A stretch of 64,000 bases of DNA from the NCBI GenBank assembly GCA_022885665.1, contig JAGQDJ010000092.1:124001-188000 (forward strand), read 5' to 3'. The stretch comes from Triops longicaudatus. Lineage: Eukaryota > Arthropoda > Branchiopoda > Notostraca > Triopsidae. The translations under genes and the position numbers were made by a program. The notes below the pieces were generated by a model. It was not told the DNA's origin. It made no database searches and saw nothing but the letters and a program-made list of their open reading frames with translations. Below, one piece after another: positions 12,701 to 23,700 of the stretch. Numbering within the stretch: the stretch's first letter is position 1; each line of letters begins with the position of its first letter.

Positions 12701-14693
12701 ATGGGATAGTATTGTTGCCACAAGGAGCGAAGACGAACATTGTTGAAGTAGAATGGAAAAGCCGTTTGTGTGAAGTGCGAATGAACCCAAGGAATCCGAT
12801 CGTTTGAGAAATTGGGGTGGATCTGTTTATGAAAGGAAGGAGCGTGTCGCTGCGGATTTTGTCGATCTCAGTTTGGTGCTATTTTCTTTTTCTGTCGTCT
12901 TATATATTTTACTTTGTCTTGATTTAATTAATTTTTCAGTTTCGTAATTTTCCTTTTTTTTTCTAGCGGTGTGGATTGGGCGTCGCTCACTACTGTCTCG
13001 TATTGTTTTGCGTGTTTTTTTTTTTCTTCGGGAGTCGAAGTGGATTGTATGCGAGGCATTGTAAGATAACTTGTTGATGGATGATTAAATTGAGAATGAG
13101 AGGGTGAAAGGGGTGGTACTTATGTTCGATCGCTAATGGACGTTAGTACGCGAAGGATGGAATCGCACAAGCCGGCGAATACTGGAGTATACAACCCATC
13201 GATCGGTCATCATTCTCTTACGTGACACGCCAAAAAAGATGAGATAACGCGGTAAACGATTCCGGAACTTCGCTGCTTCGTTCAGAAGAGAAAAAATCAC
13301 GATAAAAGGGGAAAGAAACGTGAAAGTGTTGATTAAAGCTGCTGTCGGGTCTTCTTTGGTCGTTTGCTTTAGTTTTTCGGTAGATAATAAGTAACAGAGC
13401 GTAACATGATGCCTTTCCTTTGCTCTTTCTTTTGTATTTAATGACCAAGAATCATATTTCACAGAGATTAACAAAGTTTTTTTAATGGTCTTTCATCTTT
13501 TCAGCTCATTGCAGGTTTAAATAGATTTATGGACCGAGAGGTGTACATTTTATGTTGTCCCGAATTAATATTTAAACATGGGGAGGTACGGGGCACAGCG
13601 CACGAAAATTAGCGTGTTTGTGAAACAGGACAGAATTAACAGTGTAACGGGTCTCAGGTTGTTTCCGCCATGTGAGTAGAGGGAACTTCGCGTGTTAGTT
13701 TTCGCAAAACGTGTATCTGCTGGTAAAGGTTTTATTGAACCGATCTAAACAGGGAGAGAAATGGAGCTTTATTAGGCATGCAATGCAATCGTATGATGAA
13801 AGGAGATATAGTCACAACAAAGTCACTATATTATTGACGTAACAATCCCTATTTTGAACAACGGTTTCTAGGTTCTATGGGCATCTTTGGACCGAATGTA
13901 AATTGGGCCTCCGTTTTCATTTTAATTAAAAAGATGATAATACACAATTTTGTATTCAAGATGAACGATTCACCTTTGTAAGGTAAGGTAAGACGTATGA
14001 AATACCGAAAGTTTTTACATAATCCTGGACATAAATGCATTTCATCAACGAGGGCACGATTTACAGCTTTTGTTGAACTAATTGAACGATTTACAGCCTA
14101 CTTTCTTTTTTGTTTCCATTGGGTTATCGACGTAGTCTCGTAGTTTTTTCTCTTCTTCCTTAGAAGAATTTCGCGTGTTAAAATACGAAGTTTATAACCA
14201 ATTTTCTTGTGCATAATTTCAGTGGTGTCTTAGAAAACCCGGAAGCGTGCATTTCGGGACCAGTATGATTTTTTTTTCATAGGAAATTGAAAACTTTAGT
14301 GATTTTCACCCAGATTCTGAAGCAAAACTGAATGTATCTGATGTTACGGGTTTTCTGTGAATAAAAAGTTAAATATTCTTTTATTGGAGTTTCATCAACA
14401 AAACGAAAGAACCAGAGAAAAAAGTACGCCTAAGCAACAGACGAAGGCGTGCAAACCTAAAAATTGAAATTTGCGAACGAAAATCAGGTGAAATGACACG
14501 CCACCTGGCACCAAGTGAGTTTGGTTTCTATGAATAGTACACTTAGATCAACATAGATGGCGTAAACGTAAGAAATACTGCTCAAATTGAGCCCCGTCGT
14601 TTCAGCATGTTTGAAAACAGAAGAAAACGTCAACAATACTTGAGTGTGTGAAAGAATTTCTTTAGAAACCTTTTTATTATTTGCAAGTTAATT

Positions 14694-14707
14694 ATGGGAG
14701 TTACAGT
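14694..14707 (+). CDS. MED20: MED20 exon 1 (14 coding bases)
   Basis: ATGGGAGTTACAGT followed by a consensus GTAAGTA donor encodes MGVT plus two bases of Val5. Splicing to 15487 gives MGVTVLQ, which matches the N-terminus of insect MED20. It is too short to be seen by ORF scanning. Confidence 0.87.
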
Positions 14708-17700
14708 GTAAGTAAATTTAATGGCTGAAGTTGTCCATGTGCGGCTGTATTTGTATTAGTTGTGTGCTTTCGGTATCTTTTTAGTAAACTTGTTACTTGA
14801 ACGTTACAAAAGGGTTTCAAATTCTGTATTCATAGCATACTTTTCAAACCCTTTAAGGTACTTTTTTAGTTACACCCCTCTAGACTTTTTTTTAAGGTAC
14901 AGAAGCTTTTTGAATGAAGCTTTTGTACTAATTAGCTACAGTACGAGTTAGGCTAGAATAAGGAAAGTACTCATTTCAAGTTCGAATTATTTTTACCCCT
15001 ATTCAGTATTTTCCATCCCTAACCTAATTAAAAATAACCTAACTTTCCTAAACTTAACTTAAGGAAACCTCGTTACGTTTCTATTTTAACTCGATTTCTC
15101 TGTTTTACAAGTGACTTAGTGGATAAAAAACACACCTAAGTTAGGAATAAATTTACTTAATCCAACTTAGTTTACCTTAATTAACCTAACTTTTCTGTTA
15201 GTTTTGCATTGGTTTACAAGCACGTATGAGTGAACAGGATCAAGTAGGATAAACTTGGCTTCAGTTTCTGTTGCTTTTTTTAGACGCCCTTTTGTTCGCG
15301 TTTCTTGTCCTAGACTGAGATAGTCTAACTAAAGTTACGCGAACCTAACTAAACTACGGTAAGCTAACCTAAGCCTAATTTACCTAATTTAAATCAATTC
15401 AGATGAAAAGAAGGTAATCTTAGGATTAAATAACAGAATAATTATGGATAAGACAATTTGATAATCCGAATTTTGTTTTCGTCCAGGTTGCAACTGTTTT
15501 CCGGCCTTGAAGGAAAAACTGGCTCCCAGATAACTGAGATTTTGGGCAAACGGATCACTGCTTTGGGTGCAGTCCAAACAGGAACTTTCTTAGTAGATTG
15601 CGAAACATATTCTTCAGTGCCTACTTTAGGTAAGAAAGAAAACGAGAAGAAACTATTACTAGTAACTCAGTTACAACTTTCAACAATGTTTACTACAGCT
15701 AACATCAGAAAACTTCAAAATCAAGACAGTAACTCTGCCATGTTTGGCTACGTTGAGTGTTACTTCCATTATCCCGCGTTACTTTCGTCACATGTTTTAA
15801 CTTCTATTTCTTTTTTATTTGTAAAAGTTCGTATAGCCGAATTAGGACATTATTGTTGAAGAATGACGGAGTGCACCTTGACGTTAATTTTAGATGTTGA
15901 ACACGACTAACATGCTTTCATAAGGTAATTGTCAAATTCGGTCTTCAAAAACGTAAAACTCACGTTAGTATGCATGTATTTTTCTCAAATAAAAGAAACT
16001 CGTAATTATTATGTAGTATCAGAATGACTTTTTGAGTGGTCTCTCTAGCGACAAGGTTTTTAATCGTAATTAAAAATAAATCAAATATAAACCTAATAGA
16101 CATTTGTGAGGAAAACGTGTTCTAAAAGGTTGTTTCAAGTTGTAAAATTATAATAATGTCTAGCCACCATGTACAGCAGAAGATTAGAAAAAAGTTCGGA
16201 TACTATGTCAGGAATTTTGCAAAACGGTCAAGCTCAATATTAGGCTTGATCCACGTTTCTGGTAAAAAAAATGTGTGCGAAGTGTCCATGTAACATTTTT
16301 TTTTTAACTCAAATAGCTTTGATTCTGTCTGTAAATCTTTCAACAGTACCTGCCAAGTCCCGGTTTTCTGACAACAGTACTTGTGCAATCTCTAAAATAA
16401 ATTTAAAATGTGCGGTTACATATGGCGACGTGTGTCCCCGTTTCGTGTGTCAAGGCCTATTTTGCATATTCTCTTCTCTTGATTGCATCGTATTTCTTAT
16501 TCTTATTTTTTTTTTTACCGGCATGGTAGCTTTACGCGTAAGAAAAAAACAACGTTATAACTTTTATCACGGATACTAACGAGGTATGCCACATAGCTGG
16601 TGTCATGTCTCCAAGCTCCAATGGCAGCTCAAGAATGCGTTATGGTGACATGAATGCCCGCTCGAAAGAATGTGACATCGTCTGTCGAACAAACCAAAGC
16701 AAAAACTAATTGACAAGAAAGATCAGGGCAGCTCTCCCTAAAGAAGGATTAAAAAAAAAACATTGGGTAGTCCTTCGAGAGCAAGAAAAGCTATCAACCG
16801 TAGTTCGATCATTCTTTGGTGTTTTTTTTTTATGTTTGACATCTTTTCGTAACATTTTTTATTTATAGTGTCACTGAATACCCGTTTGATCCAGAAATGT
16901 CTTAAAGTTGGTTTAAATGTAATAAAATAAGTTAAAATAATACATTTTAAAGATTATATTTAAAAATTATTTAGAAATCGTGTTACAGTAAAAAAAAATG
17001 CAGGTTTATAACACTATAAAAGTATTAAGTAGATTTATGTGTGTTAGTGAATGGTAACTTTTCTACTTCATACTTTAAACAAGATTTTTAAAAGAAATTC
17101 TTTTTTCACTTTCCGGTTTTCTTTCATTTTTTTTTTTCGAGTTATAACTTTTATAAGTTAGAAGAAGCTTTTTTTTGCTTACTGAATAAAATAAGAAAAG
17201 AATACTCGGCTTCCCCTTGTTGTTTTTTTTTGTTTTTTTTTCTTTGGTGGTGGGTGTCGAGAAATATTTTTGAAATTCGATTCTAAAAGAGGCCAAATAA
17301 CTTTATTTTGGAGCTCTCATCACGCACTCGCATATACACGTACACATCTCTTGTAGCGCCCTTAACGAAGTCGTACTCGCCCCCTTTTTCTTTCAATAAG
17401 GCAGAGATCGCATTTCCGAGTGTTATATGTGCATGACAAGGCGTCTACAGTTTCGACTTTCACCCTTTAAAAAAGTTCCATGCAAGCAGTGAGAGGTTGA
17501 AAGGTCCTCATCAACTGTCTTTCTATTATACTTCCAAGATACCGCACTGTAACTCAGCTCGGAGTAACAGCACAAGTAGATCCGTTTACAGATCACCCTC
17601 CGCAACATTTGAGGGTTTTTGGCTTCACTTAGAAAGGTTTCAACAACCCCGGGGTGCATGGTAAAAAAGGATCGCTTTTCTGTGCGTCTTTTTTAATGCA

Positions 17701-20700
17701 AAAATTAGTTTTTTTTAAAAAAAAAAACGAAAATTGCTTATATTTGTAGTATACGGTATACGCAATTTCCGGAATATTTTAAATTAAAATATACCGCGTT
17801 TTCCGTGGAGAATAGGTCTGTTACATTAACCAAACAGGAGAAGGCGAACGTAGTTAAACAGAAACTCTGGATTGAGGTAGGCTACACCACAATAAAGACG
17901 TACAAAATTACAATGTGAGACAATGCACCTACCAGTTTCGTTGTTGCTTTTTAACTTTAAAAAAATCAGACTACTGCACTGATTAGTTTTTCTGCACAAT
18001 GAAAAAGTAGCAAAAACTCGACCATTGTTTACAAATTTAATTAAAGCTAACTTTATGGAAGCAGCCACACGCTTGTAAATACCCTTGTTTTCTCTCCCCT
18101 TCTTTCTAAATGTATCTAGTGCATACTCCTTTTTCGTGCTAGTGAAGGGAAGTTAAAAATGGTCACTTTGTTGTAGCGATTGTTTTACCGCAATAGGCGC
18201 CAGACTGTGCAGGTATTCAATAAAAACTGAAAGCTTTTTTTTAGCGAAAACTCAAGGTGCTGTAAATATCCCTTACAGCAACTTTACCGTTAAAAATATT
18301 TAGCCTATTTCATTGTTGAACCATTTTTACAGTACGTGTGACAATTTCCCGCATTATTCTTCCATATGAGGTTTGTGTATACGGGGTCTTATTATGAACA
18401 TAGAAAGTACAATACAGTGGTACCCTGTTTAACGAATGCATTGCATAGCGAACAACTTGTACAACGATCTCGCACGAAGGCGAAAAAATGGCTCGCACAA
18501 CGAACTCAACCTCTTGCAAGAACCGCTTAGGATGAGCAAAAAAGTTTTAAAAAATTGGCGGTTACGTTTCCCCAGTCTGTACGCATGCATTACAGACGAG
18601 AACTTGGCTTCCCCACGCATTCAATTGCTGAGAAACAGCCTCCTTGCGTATCTCTATTTGATTACCTAGTTTTAGTTGTTGTTTCCGATTATAAGTGGTA
18701 TTTAAATGGCACCAGAGAATTCTGGTAATAAGAAGAATAGAAAAGAGATTTACGCTGATGAAGAGGTGGATGAGCGCACTGGTTCTCCTATGCTTACCGC
18801 AGCCGTAAACGAATTTATTACGAAATGGAAAGAAATTGAAGCTCAAGCAAAAATGCGTCATCGAAATCAGTTTGAAGCGAACAGATGCTTAGACATATTC
18901 AGCGGCAATGTCTTGCACTTCTCCAAAACCGTATTAAAGGAGAGACAGAAGCAAGCCACATTAGACGGATTCTTCCAATTAGTGCCGGACATGAAAACAA
19001 AGGATGATATGTCAAGGGGTAAAAAGGTTGAAGATTTATGTAATAAAGAGTGGCCTCTAGAACTAATAATTAAACAAAATTGATTACTTCATGTTCAAAA
19101 TATATATTTTGATAGTATATTTTTTTTAGTATTTTTTCCGATTTTTACATCAACTTTTTCAGGATTCGGTCCAGGATCTGGAACGGATTAAAATTATTTC
19201 CATTGAAGCTTATGGAAAATAGCGTTCCTTATAAACAAACGCCTCTTAGTCCGAAAGCCGTCTAGGAACGGATTAGGTTCTGTAAACGAGGTACCACTGT
19301 AAAATAGAATTTACTTTGATACCGCATACAGCGAACAACTCGTATACCGAACACGCGCTGTTTTTTTTTTTCTGTTTTTTTAATGCCTCGTACAACAAGC
19401 GCCGTCTCTTACAATGAAGCACGAAAAGGCACTGGGCAATTTGACAAAAAGAAAATAAAGGAAAGGGCTAGATAGGAATCTTACCGTTGAAGAAGAACAC
19501 GAACTGAACAGGCTCGCGAGTTGAAAACGACCTTCAACTCAGGTGATATTAAATGTTATTAAATCAGTGGTTCTCGGTAGTTTTCGCCCATTACCCAAAA
19601 TCACCTTTCAGAAAGTTTTCATTACCCAATAGAAACACTTTAAAAAGTAATCATGAAATGAAAATCAATTTTAAGACTATTGTGTACGTAATTGAATGAT
19701 ACGGGAATCATACGCTCAGTGGTTCAGGCGATTTTACAATAAAAATGCTCGGTATTTGCTCGTAAGTTTTCGACAGTCAAGTTTTGGGTTGTAATATCTA
19801 ACAAGGAACATAGAGAATTTTGAAGAAAGTTCATTGAATAAAATTCTTTAGAAAACCCGGACATTTAAGCTTTTTGCGAAACGAGTCAATTGATAATTTG
19901 TCTTGAACCGTTTTGAGCCGTTTTTCGGTATTTTTTTTTCTTAACAGAGTTCGAACTGAGTTTGTACCAGCGGTGTTACAGCTAGTGAAAATTATCGAAA
20001 CTTCTCACGTATTATTCCAAATCTGATAGACGTGACATTTATTTTGGTCAATATATTACTTAAAGGTTGCTTTAATGAAAACTTAAAACTAATTCCGAAA
20101 AGGTTGTCCACAAAAATAACAAAAGTGTACTCGCTCTTAACACATTTTGTTTTATAAAGAGTGTTTTGTAAAGTATTTTGACGGTGTGCTGTAATCGGCA
20201 TTACACGTAACTTTACTGTCAAAAGTTGATGTGAAATATTTAGCAGTTTTGGTGAGAGAGCCTGAACCGTGTAATACTTAATCTCGCTATGTCTCGGTCA
20301 GGTAACGCGCAGCCTTTGAACGTAAAAACACCGAAATTTTAAGCAAAACTATATTGGTTGGCAGCGCAAACGTTATTTTAACATTTCAGTTCTGCTGGAC
20401 GAAAATCATCCCAGAAACATATTTTAAGATATTTTATTTTCATTTTTTCTTAAAAAGATTGGCTCCCTTAACCGAATTCAAACGGCTTTTACCTAATTTT
20501 GAGTAATTTAGCCGCTATTGAGATGCACTGTCTTAAGTTGAAAACTATTTCAGATGCGCAAATAAAATTAACTCCGTTTCAGTTAACTTTTCAGGAACAT
20601 TTTTTTAGTTGTTCACGCTTCTTATGCTACTTTTTTTAAATTTACTAATGTTCTGGAACGGATTGAAGCGATTTCCGTAAATCTTATGGGAAACTACGTC

Positions 20701-23700
20701 TTTGACAACAAATGCTTTTTATAGTGATCGCCATCCAGGGACCGAATGGGTTCGTTATACGTGGCACCACTGAATTAATTATTTTTTTTTCTATATGTAG
20801 ATTTTTCGGTATGTGTACACCTTTGAAAGACCTCGGTAACTTTACTGAATTGGCAACCCAATTGAATATTAAATTTTTCTAGTGAAACAAATGGATCGTT
20901 CTGATTAGGAGCTCAACTCACGGAAAACATTTTTGGGATATGCAAGTTACAGAAACACAAAAAAAAGTTGAGATTTTTTTTTTACATTAGTAAGGTTTTG
21001 AGATTTTAGTATCAACTTTGAGAAAGCTCGTAAGAATCCGGAATATAAAAAATGCATGGGAAAATACTATTAGGTTGAAAAAAAAGATCTACAGAACAGG
21101 TAAAGCCTATCTTAAAGCAATATTTTCTATGTTGTGCTCAGAAGTAGAGTAGCGAGATGCTGTGTTATGTCGACCTTTGACAGGAGGAATGTTTTGAAGT
21201 GGAAAAGTCAAACGCGTTCGGGTTCTGTACCCACTTTTTCTAAGGGAAAAGAAGAAAAAAGGAAAGAAAATCAAGCTAGAGTGCGGTAGGTCCCTTTCAA
21301 TCGTTTCAGAAGTGGAGAGTGACGCTTAAGAAACAAAACAAGTCAATATTGAAAATAAGACTTGCTCCCTCGCTTTGCGAGAAAGAGAGAGCGAGAGATA
21401 ATCTTTGGCACGCAAAGGGTTATCCATCTTGTTATTTTATTAAAGCTCTTCCAGAAGTCAAGAGGGAGGTGGTAAAGTAATTAAAAAAGGGAGGGAAGGA
21501 AAAGAGTGTTGTCTGGAAAAACGGCTTTTTGGCTAACTCTTCTTTTTATTTAAAACAAGTCTAGAATTTTTAAAGGCTTGTCATTTTGTATAGCTAAATC
21601 AGCTATGCGTTGCAGCTTATGTGCGATTGCACACCAAACGTTTTTCCTTTGTTTCCGAAAAAGAAATGCGTCCAAAAATTGTGGGAAGCAAAGTGAGGAA
21701 GAAAAAAGCTGAAGAGGCATTAAGTATTTACTTTCTATAAGGACTTGGCTTTTTTAAGAAGTCGAATAGTTTCTAACATCATTTCGACGGTGCGCTAGTC
21801 ACGTATGTATGTTGTCCTGATTCAGCAAACCCCAAAACGGCCTCAAGTATTTTGCCGTGCCTTGTTAGAAAAAAGAGGTGGGTATCTTCATAAGTGGTGA
21901 AAATTTAGAAAAATTTTAGATTCCTCGCACCGTAAGCAATATCAGTGGCATTTTATGCTTTGTTCTTCTTAAATATAATACAAAGAAAAGATTTTCCCAT
22001 CAGATAATTGGAAAATTTTTAGCGATTTCTCTAAAAGATTTATTTCTGATGTATTTACTTGTTGTCTCAATGCCTTTAAATTGGAATGCCACTTCAAGTT
22101 TGAAAGCTCGCGTTTGACAGTGTTTGTGTAATTGTGCTGCAAGTACGTTGTAACGTAGTACGTGCGTATTATTGCGCGTAAAGGAACCAAATCGAGCAGT
22201 AGTTTTAAGTGAAACGTTTCCAAGTATAACAAAGTTGAGTTGTGCGTTGGTTTTTTACCAGTTGATCTTTCCGAAGCACACATTTTCTTTCCGCTGTTCG
22301 TCTTATTTTTAGTCAGCGTTTGGTCTATTACGCAGCGTTTGACCGCTTTTCCCCGTATAGTTCTTCTCAACATTCTTGAAAGCAAACAAGAATTACTCGC
22401 ACTAAGACGCGTAATGTACGTAAATCATTACTCACGTTGAAACGCCCAAGTTTTGTTTCACGTATTCGAAGTGGTTTAATTGTTTATTTGTTATCTTACT
22501 ATAACAATTTAGCCTATTTGAAAAAAATATCGCTTCAACATTCGAGTTCTCAAAACCTCACCTCATTTTTTGACAATTCGAAATCGTCGTAAGCGTATCC
22601 TGTTGATGTGCAAATCATTTTATTAACAAGACTTTCTTTACGTTTTTCTATTTAGTTCTGTAATTTTTGTTTGATTTTACTTGAAATAAATTATGTATTT
22701 CTCCTTTGAATACCGGCTCACGACGATACGTTTAATTTTTTATGTTTTGTTTTATTTTGTAAGACCAGTGGAAATATTAGCCCTTAGGTAGTAAGTTGAA
22801 ACGTATCGCATTTAAACTAAGGGAATGTTGCACAGGTTACGCACTTTTAGTTTTACCGTTATTATGATTAAATGCGTATATAATTCCCGAGATCGAACGT
22901 GTAGTCATATGACTTGTACTTTAGTGCACGTATCATATATTTAAATTTCGGAATCATCCATATAACCCTACACAGGGAAACAAACGTAGGATTAAACTGA
23001 CCTCGATTTTTTACATTTGCATCAGCTTTCTCACCGTTCTACGTTTCAACTTAGTCATTACTCATGTTATCAGTTGATTTTTTTCCTAAAAACGAAAAGT
23101 TAGCTGATATTTAACATAGTGAATAGAGGGTAGTTCGTTTTGAGTTTTTGTGTTTTCGTGTGGCACTGTTAATGTTAAATTAAACGCGTGGAAGGGAGAG
23201 AAAGAAGGGTGAGAACAAGTTTGGGTGCTTTAGTACGGTTTCTAACGCCAAATAGGAAAAGAAGCCCACCCTCATGAGTCGCACTTGAACCTGTCTGTCA
23301 AAATGAAGAGCCTAATTGGGAGGCCGCAAGAGCTAAACTTGGCTCCTTTTCAAGTAGTTTTATACACTTTTGCTCTTTATCTCGCTTCTCTTATGCAGGG
23401 AAGTTTTGGGGTAAAAATTCGTGAGATTTTCGGAATTTCCCCCCTTCAGCCACCTTACCACTTTGACGCTCTTAAGTTGTTTATAAATGCATTTTAGTGT
23501 TCGTTCAAGTAGTCTTTCTTCTTTCTACTTATTCTTATTTATTTTTATATTTTCCTTGGGAATTTTTCTATTCTTTCCGCGTGTTTACTTGTTAAGCAGT
23601 TTTGAAAAACGTTTCAACAATGGACTTTTTTTTACCTTATAGAAGATTTTGGGAAAATCTTCCCAAAATCTTTTTGGGAAGACGTTGGGAAAAAACGATA

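Larger units (their letters stand above)
1328..14693. other. Long region without recognisable gene (between the divergent brp and MED20 genes)
   Basis: About 13.4 kb between two divergently transcribed genes. I see no exon with recognisable homology on either strand. It holds a hAT MITE (1813-2020), a hairpin (2256-2300), CCTAA/TTAGG clusters (about 4.8-5.1 and 6.5-7.2 kb) and a Tigger terminal fragment (9720-9785). A CT-rich, somewhat GC-richer block at about 7860-8450 contains a TATATAAA at 8085-8092 and could hold a promoter or 5' untranslated exon, but nothing there proves it. ORFs in this interval, up to 120 codons, look like chance. Confidence 0.6.

Noticed and set aside
13133..13474. 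113-codon minus-strand ORF
   Set aside because: Overlaps another frame of similar quality; basic, mixed composition typical of chance ORFs.
21969..22385. 138-codon minus-strand ORF inside the MED20 intron
   Set aside because: No domain recognised and no splice or start context supporting it.
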